Origin: Thalassospira sp. MCCC 1A01428 | GTDB taxonomy: Bacteria > Pseudomonadota > Alphaproteobacteria > Rhodospirillales > Thalassospiraceae | DNA length: 64,000 bases | Assembly (NCBI RefSeq): GCF_002115825.1 | Contig: NZ_JFJZ01000023.1 | Coordinates: 1 to 64,000, forward strand | Reading direction: 5' to 3' | Part shown: one piece after another, positions 18,898-28,446 of the stretch | Position numbering within the stretch: position 1 is the stretch's first letter | How the letters are laid out: each line of letters starts with the position of its first letter | Notes under the pieces: generated by a model | What the model saw: only the letters and a program-made list of their open reading frames with translations | Database searches by the model: none | What the model was told of the DNA's origin: nothing | Position numbers and translations under genes: made by a program

Positions 18898-18933
18898 AAA
18901 TGACGACCCTTTTTCAGGGTCGTCATTTTTTTT
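18898..18933 (+). terminator. Intrinsic terminator after the EAL gene
   Basis: A perfect 13-bp stem (18898-18910 with 18916-18928), a 5-base loop and a continuous T-tract. It is about 50 bases past the EAL stop codon. Confidence 0.93.
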
Positions 18934-19115
18934 GAAAAAAACTGCGCCAGTTTTCCCTGTCCCGCGCGTGGATATCTGTACCGGCTGGCTTAAGCCTGGT
19001 GATGGCGGCAGTGTTGATATTACCGTGATATCATTTTGGCTGCGTAATTGCTGGTCAACGCACCACCAAACGGTCAAATCTTCAATTTCCCAAACCGGCA
19101 ATCAAATAGCCCAGG

Positions 19116-19913
19116 CTAATTTATCCAGGCAGTTGGCTGTTTGATATTCATCGCATCGGCAACGCCATATTTTTCAAGAATACTGTTGTAAACACCGTTG
19201 GCGCGGATGGTTTTGATGCCCTGATTTAAACTGTCAAGCAAAGTGCGGGCGTCGTCAATCTTGCGGGAAATACAGCTGTAATACGGGGCCTGGCTGATTT
19301 CATGATATTGCAGAAAAATCAGGGTGCTGCGATGTTTGTGGGCCACCAGTACCGGTTCGCGAAACGAATAGATGGCATCGATGCGGTTGTTATACAGCAT
19401 GCCCAGCAAAATTTGTTCACTGCTGGCCGTTATCACGTTTAATCCGGCATTCACGGCGGCAGTTTCCAGGTTATAGCCGGCAACAACGCCCACCCGTAAA
19501 TCCCGCGCATCGGCAAGTTTTGCAATGTTTTGCGGTACATGTCCGGCAATGGAAAAAAAGCCAATGCGAACGCGCCCCAGTTCTGCCGAATACAACATGT
19601 CGCGTTCGCGCTCGAGGGTATAGGAACATGAACAAAGCCCGTCAACACGGCCTTCTTCGGCCAGAAGATAGGCGCGCTTCCACGGGTAAAACGGGGTGTT
19701 AACGGTTAAATTGTTAACGGCAAATGCAGCCCGTAATATTTCGACGTCATAGCCAGGCAGGCGAACATTTCCGTCGATTTTAGAGGGTGGGAAAGGGTTG
19801 CAGGCCAATGTAACCGAGCGACGCGCATCCTCCGCACGTGCCGGTTTTACAGACATGTAGCAGGTAATTGCCAGCAAAATGGCAATTGCCAGTCTGAAAG
19901 GCCCAAATTTCAT
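19116..19913 (-). CDS. Periplasmic solute-binding protein, SBP_bac_3-like
   Basis: 265 residues with a signal peptide ('LAIAILLAITCYMSVKPARA'). The mature part shows family 3 binding-protein motifs: 'PPSKIDGNVRLPGYDVEILRAA', 'FYPWKRAYLLAEEGRVDGLCS' and 'LRVGVVAGYN'. It has a CxC pair ('LCSCSYT'). As with the protein at 9.4 kb there are no transporter genes beside it, and the ligand is unknown. Such orphan proteins can also feed sensor kinases. No clear terminator is visible beyond its stop codon. Confidence 0.78.
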   Translation of the reverse strand: MKFGPFRLAIAILLAITCYMSVKPARAEDARRSVTLACNPFPPSKIDGNVRLPGYDVEILRAAFAVNNLTVNTPFYPWKRAYLLAEEGRVDGLCSCSYTLERERDMLYSAELGRVRIGFFSIAGHVPQNIAKLADARDLRVGVVAGYNLETAAVNAGLNVITASSEQILLGMLYNNRIDAIYSFREPVLVAHKHRSTLIFLQYHEISQAPYYSCISRKIDDARTLLDSLNQGIKTIRANGVYNSILEKYGVADAMNIKQPTAWIN

Positions 19914-20020
19914 TTTCCCGATCCCCCGGATTCAACGTGTCGGTCGTTTTGTTTAGCCAGTCCCTGGTTGCTGGTTTCTTACTGAACCGTTTGGCATTTT
20001 TTCGTTTATTGTGGCGGCAT

Positions 20021-20053
20021 AAAAAAAGGGCCGACCCGAACCAGGGCCGACCC
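20021..20053 (-). terminator. Intrinsic terminator after pckA
   Basis: Two copies of GGGCCGACCC (20028-20037 and 20044-20053) pair with each other as a 10-bp stem including two G-U wobbles, followed on the minus strand by seven T. It is 26 bases past the pckA stop codon. Confidence 0.85.
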
Positions 20054-20078
20054 TTTCGGAAACAGATGGAAACAGGCG

Positions 20079-21704
20079 TTATTCGGCAGCTTTTATTTCA
20101 GCGCTATTCCGAATGGCAATTTCCTTAACTGCATCATCTACATGTTCTTCGAACTTGGCAAAGTTCTTTTCAAAACGTGCGGTCAGGTTTGCTGCTGCTT
20201 TGTCATAGGCTGCCTTGTTGGACCAGCTTTCACGCGGGTTCAACACATTGGCCGGCACATCGCCACATTCGGTCGGGTAGGACAGGCCGAAATACGGGTC
20301 AGTTGCAAACGGAACATTCCCCAGTTCGCCGTTCAGGGCTGCGTTTAACAGCGCGCGGGTATAACCGATTTTCATACGCGCCCCTTCGCCAAAGCCACCA
20401 CCGGACCAGCCGGTATTGACCAGCCAGCAATCGGCACCATGCTTTTCGATCAGCTCGCCCAGAAGTTTGGCATAAACCGAGGGATGACGCGGCATGAAGG
20501 GCGCACCAAAGCAGGCTGAAAATGCCGCAGTCGGTTCCTTGACACCTTTTTCGGTGCCGGCAACCTTGGCGGTGTAACCCGACAGGAAGTGATACATCGC
20601 CTGGGCCGAGCTAAGCTTTGCGATCGGCGGTAAAACGCCAAAGGCATCACAGGTCAGCATGACAATGTTTTTCGGGTGGCCGCCACGGCCATTTTCCGAC
20701 GCATTGGGGATAAATTCGATCGGATAGCACGAACGGGTATTTTCGGTGTGGCGCTGGTCGTCAAGGTCAAGCTCGCGGGTTTGCTTGTTCATGACAACGT
20801 TTTCCAAAACCGTGCCAAAGGTTTCGGTGGTGGCGTAAATTTCCGGCTCGGCCTCGCGCGAAAGCTTGATCACCTTGGCATAGCAGCCGCCTTCAAAGTT
20901 AAAGACGCCATCTTCGCCCCAGCCATGTTCGTCATCCCCGATCAGGGTGCGCGATGCATCGGCCGACAGGGTAGTTTTACCCGTACCTGACAGGCCAAAG
21001 AAAATGGCGGTGTCGCCGTTCGGGCCAATATTGGCCGAACAATGCATTGGCAGAACGTTTTTGGCTGGCAGAATGTGATTAAGAACCGAGAAAATCGATT
21101 TCTTCATCTCGCCCGCATACCAGGTACCACCGATTAGCACCATTTTACGTTCAAAGCTGACCATCACGAAGATTTCGGAACGGGTGCCGTCCACTTCGGG
21201 GTCAGACTGAAGGCCAGGTGCATGCAGGATGGTAAAGCCGGGGTCGAAATCGCGCAGGTCTTCTTTGGGTGGCTGAATGAACATGTTGCGCACAAACAGG
21301 TTGTGCCAGGCATTTTCATTGATGATGCGCACCGGCAGGCGGAACTGCGGGTCGGAACCGGCGTAACAATCCTGTACGAACAGTTCGGTACCCTGAAAAT
21401 ATGCGCGCATTTTTTGATACATGCGCTCAAATACTTCCGGGGAAACCGGGCGGTTTACATCGCCCCAGTCAATATCGGCTTTGACAGAATCTTCTTCGAC
21501 GATATAGCGGTCCTGTGGGGAACGGCCGGTATGTTCGCCGGTCAGGGCGACAAAGGCACCACCCTTGGCAATTTTGCCTTCCGAACGACGGATGGCGTGT
21601 TCATAAAGTCCGGCAGCGTCCAAATTCCAGTGAACGGCGCCAAGATTTTTGAGGCCATGTTTTTCAAGGCCTACACGGCTGACAACGGGTCCTGATTGCA
21701 GCAC
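20079..21704 (-). CDS. pckA: Phosphoenolpyruvate carboxykinase (ATP)
   Basis: 541 residues, the normal length for the ATP-dependent class. The P-loop '[16 protein letters not shown]' (about 245-260), the oxaloacetate-site '[12 protein letters not shown]' near residue 55, the metal-site '[12 protein letters not shown]' and the adenine-binding '[14 protein letters not shown]' region are present. It decarboxylates and phosphorylates oxaloacetate to PEP, the first step of gluconeogenesis from TCA intermediates. The start is a GTG at 21704 with AGGAGA five bases upstream. It is a single gene with its own terminator, as usual. Confidence 0.97.
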   Translation of the reverse strand: MLQSGPVVSRVGLEKHGLKNLGAVHWNLDAAGLYEHAIRRSEGKIAKGGAFVALTGEHTGRSPQDRYIVEEDSVKADIDWGDVNRPVSPEVFERMYQKMRAYFQGTELFVQDCYAGSDPQFRLPVRIINENAWHNLFVRNMFIQPPKEDLRDFDPGFTILHAPGLQSDPEVDGTRSEIFVMVSFERKMVLIGGTWYAGEMKKSIFSVLNHILPAKNVLPMHCSANIGPNGDTAIFFGLSGTGKTTLSADASRTLIGDDEHGWGEDGVFNFEGGCYAKVIKLSREAEPEIYATTETFGTVLENVVMNKQTRELDLDDQRHTENTRSCYPIEFIPNASENGRGGHPKNIVMLTCDAFGVLPPIAKLSSAQAMYHFLSGYTAKVAGTEKGVKEPTAAFSACFGAPFMPRHPSVYAKLLGELIEKHGADCWLVNTGWSGGGFGEGARMKIGYTRALLNAALNGELGNVPFATDPYFGLSYPTECGDVPANVLNPRESWSNKAAYDKAAANLTARFEKNFAKFEEHVDDAVKEIAIRNSAEIKAAE

Positions 21705-21915
21705 AGATCTCTCCTAGTGGGATCAAGAAGTCTGGGGTTTATGTCTTGATATGCAAGGGTCCCGTGGGGTGGGTCCCTGACATTGCGACATATTGTTACA
21801 ATGACATGGCAAAAGCAACCGCTGCTTTGGGCAAATAACCCGCATTTTGCCCCCCGTTTTCCGAATGTGAAAATGCCATGTTCGTATATGCAAAAAAGGC
21901 CGGAAATCTGCCGTT

Positions 21916-22740
21916 TTATGTCGGTTTTTTGTGCTGTTTCTGACCCATTTCTACCAGAATCTTTTGCCCCTCGATCATGCTGCTTATTGTATGAGGAAAA
22001 TCGATTCGCAAGACTGTATCGTTACAGGTCAAATTCATGCCGTCACAGTCGATTGTGATCACTTTCCAGCCGGTGGCGGAGTCGTCGCTGGCGGGGGCTT
22101 TTTGCATTGCAATTTTGTCAATCAGGCCTTGCTGGCTGGTATTAAGGTGCTGAACCAGGGCGTCGTGGTGTCGGGCAAGCTCCCGGGCGTTACCAAAAAC
22201 CAGCTGGTCGCCCCGTAACCGCCGCTGTTTGCCAAAACCGCCCACCCAATATGCCGCCACGACATTGACCCGGTAAAATCCGAAATCATCGAAACCGGCA
22301 TAAAGGGCGGCATCGGGCTGAGAGGCCAGATAATAACGTCGCAAAAAATCGTCGTCAGTACGTGTGGCGGTGCCAAATACGGTTAATCGTTGGGTATCGG
22401 TCAGGGGCGGGGATGGCGGGCAGGGTGCAGGCGGCGTTGGCGAAGATGCCGTGCCCGGGTTAACGGGCGATGCAGAGGCCACGGGGTCTGCGGGCCTGAA
22501 TAACAGTGAAACCCTTGGATCGTTATGAATATGGCGGGTGTGATCAGCCAGTTCCGAAATCAGGATGATCGGGGACCCGTCGATATAAATTACCGGATGC
22601 ACCATGGATGCGACGGGCCAGCCATTTTCAACCTGGCCATGCTCGCAAGCCAGGGTGGCAAGGGTTGCCCCGGGCGCATTACGCATCAGGCGGCGTAAAC
22701 TGGTTGTGTCATTTCCAGGCTGGTCGGATGGCTGTTTCAC
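21916..22740 (-). CDS. HugZ-like pyridoxamine-oxidase-fold protein
   Basis: 274 residues. The N-terminal half has the FMN-binding split-barrel (PNPOx) pattern: 'GATLATLACEHGQVENGWPVASMV', 'IILISELADHTRHIHNDPRVSLLF', then 'YRVNVVAAYWVGGFGKQRRL'. The C-terminal part (about 195-260) is a DUF2470-type domain. This two-domain order matches HugZ-type heme-utilisation proteins, which bind or degrade heme. A Pro/Ser/Ala-rich insert at about residues 88-113 breaks the barrel between strands and looks like a disordered loop. The start is a GTG at 22740. Heme activity is inferred from the family only. Confidence 0.75.
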   Translation of the reverse strand: MKQPSDQPGNDTTSLRRLMRNAPGATLATLACEHGQVENGWPVASMVHPVIYIDGSPIILISELADHTRHIHNDPRVSLLFRPADPVASASPVNPGTASSPTPPAPCPPSPPLTDTQRLTVFGTATRTDDDFLRRYYLASQPDAALYAGFDDFGFYRVNVVAAYWVGGFGKQRRLRGDQLVFGNARELARHHDALVQHLNTSQQGLIDKIAMQKAPASDDSATGWKVITIDCDGMNLTCNDTVLRIDFPHTISSMIEGQKILVEMGQKQHKKPT

Positions 22741-23127
22741 GGCTTGCTTTCCCGGTTACGGTGGCAAAAGGTATGCGCAATTTTAAAGCGTTTATTTAAA
22801 ATTTTAATCTATCGAATGGTTGTTAAACCGTTGATGCGTCCCGATCTCCATATAAGTAAATTTTTATACTGGGTTTAAGGGGAATATTCGCAGCTGAAAT
22901 GTCGTAAAAAGTATAGGGATTGCAGATAAATTATACGCAAGGTTGGTTTTCGCTAGCTTAAAGATGTTTTGCATCCCTCTTTTCCCGGCATAGTATAGAA
23001 CATAGGGGATACTACGGATTACAATGTATTTAGACAGGCACCGACAATGCACACGCGCCTGTTTGAGTTGAATGTTTGACAGACTGCCGATGGCAGTGTG
23101 TTGGTGGCTTGAAGGGGAACGGGATAA
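22741..23127. other. Divergent promoter region, 387 bases
   Basis: No gene seen. It is A/T-rich and separates the HugZ-like gene (minus) from the REC-EAL gene (plus). It should hold both promoters. No clear inverted repeat or operator was recognised. Confidence 0.5.
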
Positions 23128-25395
23128 GTGACCAGCGAACACTACGATGTTATTCACATTTTAGATGAACCGGGTGAGGAAGGCGTCTTGCAGGAGGACA
23201 TGGTTGTTTATCCTGCAAGTGTATCTGCGGCGCCCTGGAAAATTCTGGTTGTGGATGATGATGTTGATGTTCATGAGGCGACTGAATTTGCCCTGCGCAA
23301 GATTACAATTCTGGGCCGCAAACTGGAGCTGATACACGCCTATTCGGGCGAGGAAGGCAGCCGCGTTTTTAATGCAAACAGCGACATTGCCGTGTTGCTG
23401 CTTGATGTGGTGATGGAAGAAGAACATGCCGGTTTGCAACTGGTACGCCAGTTGCGTGAGCAGGGCCATCATAAACCGCGCATTATTTTGCGAACAGGGC
23501 ACCCTGGTTATGCCCCTGAAAGCCGCATTATCCGCGATTACGACATCAATGATTACCGCACCAAGGACGAGCTAACCCGCACCCGCCTGATTACAACCCT
23601 GACGGCCTCTATTCGTGCCTATGATTACATCAACATGCTGGAAAAAACCCGTTCCGGGCTGGAACTGATTATTGAAAGCACGCGCGATCTTTATCATCGT
23701 CGCAGCTTTGATCTGTTTGCCCAAGGGGTGCTGGTCCAACTGGCAGCGCTGTTGCGTCTGGAACCGGAGGGGGCGATTTGTGCTATCGGTCCGTCCCCGG
23801 ATGAAAACAATTCCATTCATGCCTTGCCGATTATTGCCGGTCTTGGGCGGTTTAGCGAGCAGATCGGCCTTGATATTGCCAGTTTGCCCGGGATTGATAT
23901 TGATGCCCTGAGCCGTCTTCCGTTTAATCATCATGAACCGGTGCTGATTGGCAAAAGCATTGCCATGCGGTTTGCCGCTAACAGGGACCGGGAATTACTG
24001 GTGTATTTTGAACATGCCGGTGGCATTGAAAAAGATGCGATTTCCCTGTTGCGGCTGTTTTCAGGCAATCTGGCCCTGTGCTTTGAAAATCTGGCCCTGA
24101 TCAAGCGGCTTGATGAACTGGCCTTTGTCGATCAGAAACTTGGCATTCCCAACCATAATGCCTATTTCCGCAAACTTTCCGATATCATCGATATTCATAA
24201 CAAGGATTGCCATGTCGCCCTTGTCTCGATTGATGAAGCCCCGCAATTTGCCGTGGCTTTCGGGATGGAATTTATCGACCGGTTGATTCTGGCGGTTCAT
24301 TCCCGGATGAAAGGCATGATTGGCAAGGACATTTTTGTTGCCCGTCTGGGGGAGTTCCGCCTTGCAGTTATCGATGAAAACTGTGTGATTGGCGAAGCGA
24401 TTTTGTCGTCGGTGTTTGATCACGCATTTATGATCGAAGACAATAACATTACTTTGTCGGCCACCATTGGCGTGGTCCGCGAAGGGGTGAAAAACCGTGA
24501 ATCGGTTGCTGTGGATCGGGCCGTTCGCACCACATTGTTGCGTGCGACGCAAAAAACACCGGGCCGGGCCATGCTTTATACCCCCGATCTTGAAGATAAC
24601 ATTGCCCGTTCTGTTCAGTTACGGGCCGGACTTCATGATGCTTTGCAAAATGGCGATATCGCATTTCATTTTCAGCCCCAGTTGGCGCTGGGCAATGGTG
24701 CCCTGATCGGGGCCGAGGTGCTGGCGCGATGGACTTTTAAGGGGGCTCCGGTTTCGCCGGCCTATTTTATTCCGGTGGCGGAAAAAAGCGGGCTGATTTC
24801 CGAGCTGACATTTCAGGCATTACGGGTGGCAGGGCTGTTTGTGGCCAAACGCAAGGCGCAGGCATTGCCCGAAATTCGCGTTTCCCTGAACCTGTCGGTA
24901 TCCGATATCAATCAGAAAGAATTTATTCCGCAATTGTTGAAAAATGTGCGCGACGCGGATTTAACGCCCGCGACATTGCAGTTTGAAATCACCGAAAGTT
25001 TCGCAGTGCAAGGGGCCAGCGATGCGCTGGTGGCGATAAACAAGCTAAAAGATGCCGGTTTCCGGTTGTCGCTCGATGACTTTGGTACCGGTTTTTCATC
25101 GCTTAGCTATCTTGATCATTTGCCGATTGATGAAGTGAAAATTGACCGGTCTTTTGTCAGCCCGCTTCAGGTTGTGACAGCACGGCAAAGTATTGCCGCA
25201 TCGACCCAGACAATTGCCGATAATCTGGGGCTGGAGGTTTTGGCTGAAGGTGTGGAAACGGTTGAACAGCACCAGATATTGCGGTTCATCGGTGTAAAGT
25301 TTGTGCAGGGGTTTCTGTATGGGCGCCCCATGCCGGAGGCCGATTTTATGACCTGGGAACAAAATTGGGATATGGCAAAGGTTGTTAATCAATGA
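23128..25395 (+). CDS. Response regulator REC-DUF3369-GGDEF-EAL
   Basis: 755 residues. REC (about 37-160) starts with 'KILVVDDDVDVHE' and has the phospho-acceptor Asp in 'VLLLDVVME'. DUF3369 follows (about 165-315), then a degenerate GGDEF domain (about 330-480; 'ARLGEFRLAV' in place of GGDEF), then a full EAL domain (about 495-745). EAL keeps 'AEVLAR', 'LNLSVSD', 'EITESFA', 'LDDFGTGFSS', 'VKIDRSF', 'VLAEGVET' and 'QGFLYGRPM', so c-di-GMP hydrolysis is expected, probably controlled by phosphorylation. The start is a GTG preceded by AAGGGG. Its stop overlaps the ATG of the histidine kinase gene (ATGA, 25392-25395), marking them as cognate partners. Confidence 0.9.
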   Translation: MTSEHYDVIHILDEPGEEGVLQEDMVVYPASVSAAPWKILVVDDDVDVHEATEFALRKITILGRKLELIHAYSGEEGSRVFNANSDIAVLLLDVVMEEEHAGLQLVRQLREQGHHKPRIILRTGHPGYAPESRIIRDYDINDYRTKDELTRTRLITTLTASIRAYDYINMLEKTRSGLELIIESTRDLYHRRSFDLFAQGVLVQLAALLRLEPEGAICAIGPSPDENNSIHALPIIAGLGRFSEQIGLDIASLPGIDIDALSRLPFNHHEPVLIGKSIAMRFAANRDRELLVYFEHAGGIEKDAISLLRLFSGNLALCFENLALIKRLDELAFVDQKLGIPNHNAYFRKLSDIIDIHNKDCHVALVSIDEAPQFAVAFGMEFIDRLILAVHSRMKGMIGKDIFVARLGEFRLAVIDENCVIGEAILSSVFDHAFMIEDNNITLSATIGVVREGVKNRESVAVDRAVRTTLLRATQKTPGRAMLYTPDLEDNIARSVQLRAGLHDALQNGDIAFHFQPQLALGNGALIGAEVLARWTFKGAPVSPAYFIPVAEKSGLISELTFQALRVAGLFVAKRKAQALPEIRVSLNLSVSDINQKEFIPQLLKNVRDADLTPATLQFEITESFAVQGASDALVAINKLKDAGFRLSLDDFGTGFSSLSYLDHLPIDEVKIDRSFVSPLQVVTARQSIAASTQTIADNLGLEVLAEGVETVEQHQILRFIGVKFVQGFLYGRPMPEADFMTWEQNWDMAKVVNQ

Positions 25396-27311
25396 CAACC
25401 GCCCGTCGGGGAATGATCAGACGCGCCCAGGAAGGTGTTCTGTCAAGGGCGGTCAGCTTTCATTCGTTGCTTCTGTCACTGCATTTCTGGTGGCTGTTCA
25501 GCCTTATTTTCACATTATGTTCCGTGATAATGGTCGCGGGCGTTTTCTTTTGGACACAGGCAGAGCAAAATTCCCTGCGCGAGGATAGGGAACTGGTACT
25601 TGAGCGTGTTACCAACCGCCGCGAAAACGGGCTTTTCAATGCGTTTATCAGTTTCGAACAACAATTGCTGATTGCTGCAGAAACAGATGACATTCGAAAG
25701 TTCCGGACAGAGGAAAACAGTGCTGCGTTCCATTTGTCGGTTATTGTCAATCAGCTGCCAAATATTTTTCAGGCGCGCATCCTTTCGAAGGATGGCATGG
25801 AAGTTATTCGGGTTGATCGCATTGGTAATCGTGCTGCCAATATCCCGGCAAACAAATTACAAAATAAATCTGACCGTTATTATTTTAAGCGTGCCCGCAA
25901 ACTTATGGCAAACGAGATTTATATCTCGCCTCTGGACCTGAATGTTGAAAATGGCACGATTGAACTGCCCTGGCGACCGACTGTTCGGCTGGTCACACAG
26001 ATTTCTGATAAAAACGGTGATACAGAAGGTTACCTGATTTTCAATATTGATGCTGCGGATATGCTGACCGAGTTTGGGCATTTTGCGCCGCGTAATATTG
26101 ACACCGCTCTTCTTGACAACGACGGATACTGGCTTGCAGGAAAAGAAACCAGCGAACTTTGGGGGTTTATGACAGGCAGCGGCAGGTCATTGGCAACCGA
26201 TGATCCTGCTTTGTGGGAACTGCTACAAAAAGAGAAAAGTGAAGGCGTTTTTGAGTATGACGGCCAGCTTCTTACCGTTCGGCGTCTACCGCTGGCGGGT
26301 ATTGTTGCGGGCGGTGGATTAACCAGTCGCAGGGTTGAAGATAAAAACCTGATTATTTTGGGCAGTACCAGGGTGGAAAGCCGTTTGTTCTCCCCCGAAA
26401 CACGCGATTTTATTTTTATCGGAATCTGGTTTTTGCTTAGCGGGGCCTTGTCATGGATATTGGCCTATCACGTTATAAAACGCGAGCAATCCCGCGAAAT
26501 TCAGCAACGCGTAGACGTGCAATTGCAGGAAGTACAACGTATGGCATCATTGGGACGCATTGTGGCGGGGGTGGCGCATGAATTGCGTACGCCAATTGGC
26601 AATGCCCTGACCACGGTTTCTGCCCTGTCCGAAGATGTCGATGACCTGACGGCAGCGTTTAAATCGTCGGAAATAAAACGCAGTACACTGGATCAGCATC
26701 TGGCCGACCTTAAAGACGGATGCAAGATTGTTCAGTCCAATATTGAACGTGCCATCGCCCTGATTGGCCATTTTAAACGGACGGCCACCGACCAAAGCAC
26801 GCAAAAACGGCGGCAGTTTGATTTGAGAAATGTGCTAAATTAGTTGCTTGAAACAGTACGCCCGGAATTTCGCAAAGCCAGCATTGTGGTGCGCAAGGAT
26901 TGCCCGGCTGGTTTGCAAATGGAAAGTTATCCCAGTGCGATTGATCAGATTATTTTAAACCTGCTGCAAAATGCCAAAATTCATGCTTTTGCCGGGCGTA
27001 AATCAGGAACGATATCGGTTCGGGCTTTTAAACTGTCAGAAAAAACGATTTGCATTGAAGTGGCCGACGATGGCGTTGGCATTCCCGAAGAATTCCGCGA
27101 GCGCATTTTTGAACCATTCTGGTCAACCAGATGGAACAGTGGGGGCAGTGGTTTGGGGTTAAGCGTGGTGGCAAATGTGGTTAATCGCGTGTTGATGGGC
27201 GAAATCACGGTTAACAGCGTGCTGGATGAAGGAACAACATTTCGAATTGTTGTGCCGATAACCGCAAGCCAGGCCAGCATTGCCACCGATGTGCAATATA
27301 ATGCGGATTAA
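25392..27311 (+). pseudogene. Sensor histidine kinase interrupted by an amber codon
   Basis: One continuous frame of 640 codons is broken only by TAG at 26841-26843. The first part (483 residues) has two membrane segments (about 18-45 and 335-360) flanking a periplasmic Cache-like sensor, then a HisKA domain with the phospho-acceptor His in 'VAGVAHELRTPIGNA'. After the TAG the same frame encodes the missing HATPase: N-box 'LNLLQNAKIH', 'DDGVGIP' and 'SGGSGLGLSVV'. A single C-to-T change in a CAG codon would explain the stop. A TTG follows directly but has no ribosome-binding site. The first ATG overlaps the REC-EAL stop codon. As read, the product lacks ATP binding and should be inactive; a sequencing error or suppression is possible. 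Confidence 0.88.
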
Positions 27312-27394
27312 AGGTCAGGCCTTTTAAAGGAAATATACTTTAGCCATTGGCGTTACCGTCGCCCGGCGGGGTGCCTTGTTCCGATGTCAGGTGA

Positions 27395-27580
27395 TCAGGC
27401 TTTTTTGCCGGATCCGGTTTTGGCCTGGCGGTCCCGTGCCGTTTTCAAGATGCGTTTTTTCAAGCCGTCGCTGGCGGTGCGCCATTGGCCGATTTCATCA
27501 ATCGTGCGAAAACAACCGGTGCAAACCTTGCCATTTGTGTCTAGCTGGCAAATGCCAACACATGGGGATGATACCGACAT
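27395..27580 (-). CDS. DUF1289 small cysteine-rich protein
   Basis: 61 residues. The opening 'SPCVGICQLDTNGKVCTGCFRTIDEI' carries the four-cysteine CxxxC...CxxC pattern of DUF1289 proteins, followed by 'W' and a basic helical tail. A small metal site is likely; the function is not known. It converges on the histidine kinase gene. The ATG at 27580 lacks a strong ribosome-binding site. Confidence 0.85.
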   Translation of the reverse strand: MSVSSPCVGICQLDTNGKVCTGCFRTIDEIGQWRTASDGLKKRILKTARDRQAKTGSGKKA

Positions 27581-27700
27581 TTTTGATGACGCCTGACTTT
27601 AGGATATGAACCGGAGAGCGTTGATTTTATCGTCGTCACGCAGACCGGTAGCACGGGTTTTATCGGGCATGTAAAACATGCTGTAAATGCCCGAATGCGT

Positions 27701-27741
27701 AAAAACCCCCTTTTACGCATGAGGAAACACGCAAAAGGGGG
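27701..27741 (-). terminator. Intrinsic terminator after the CsbD gene
   Basis: CCCCCTTTTACG (27706-27717) pairs with CGCAAAAGGGGG (27730-27741) with one mismatch near the loop. On the minus strand five T follow. It is about 65 bases past the CsbD stop codon. A second inverted repeat, GGGCAT with ATGCCC (27665-27692), lies between it and the DUF1289 gene. Confidence 0.85.
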
Positions 27742-27806
27742 CTTAAAACTGTGATGTCAGTGCAGTTTTGTTTTACGACCCCGTATCAACACCAGGGTCG
27801 GGCCTG

Positions 27807-28004
27807 TTACAGGCGATCAAACCATTGGCTGACCTGCCGGTCGGCTTCTTCGCGTTCGATCCCATAGGCTTCCTGAATTTTTCCGACAAGTTTGTCGCGG
27901 CTACCATCGACGCGATCAATGTCGTCATCGGTCAGTTGGCCCCATTGCTGTTTGACGCTGCCGCGCAATTGCTTCCATTTGCCTTCAATTTGATCCCAAT
28001 TCAT
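27807..28004 (-). CDS. CsbD-family stress protein
   Basis: 65 residues, almost the whole CsbD domain: 'MNWDQIEGKWKQLRGSVKQ' and 'GSRDKLVGKIQEAYGI'. It is small, charged and helical. Members are abundant general-stress proteins in many bacteria, with unknown molecular role. The ATG at 28004 has AGGAG upstream. It is monocistronic. Confidence 0.93.
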   Translation of the reverse strand: MNWDQIEGKWKQLRGSVKQQWGQLTDDDIDRVDGSRDKLVGKIQEAYGIEREEADRQVSQWFDRL

Positions 28005-28446
28005 TGTGGATCTCCTGTCCTGTCATTTAGGATTATGCGTTTTTAGGCGTCAGACCGCAGGGAATTTTGCGTCGGGCAAGAGCATCTTTTCCCACCGGGC
28101 TAACTGGTAATAGAACGGTTGGGCGGGGCAGATGTTCCGCATCTGGGCTGGCACGCTCCTTGTGCCAGTCAGGGGTGTTTTGGTGAAAATGCCAAATTAT
28201 CGTTGTCCCTCACAGGGATAACGGGCTAGCAAAGGCGGGTTATTTTACCCGGTTTTCGCGTTTAAGCCGTTTGGCAGAAAGATGGGAAAAGGCCTTGATC
28301 GCCCCCTGCCAGGAAGGTCGAAATTGGCGGTTAGGTAGACATAACTGCGCCCCGGCTTGATCCGGTCGCCCCTTCGGGCTATAGCCGGACAACAAATTAT
28401 ATTTTGGAGTGTGTGAAAGCGCACAAGGCGTGCAGCACGGAGGAAA
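28005..28446. other. Intergenic region, 442 bases
   Basis: No gene is supported on either strand. A perfect 8-bp hairpin CTGGCACG-CTCCT-TGTGCCAG lies near 28148-28168 without a T-tract. The region should carry the divergent promoters of the CsbD and RNA methyltransferase genes. An open frame at 28240-28527 (minus) overlaps the methyltransferase start and shows no domain, so I do not call it. Confidence 0.5.
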
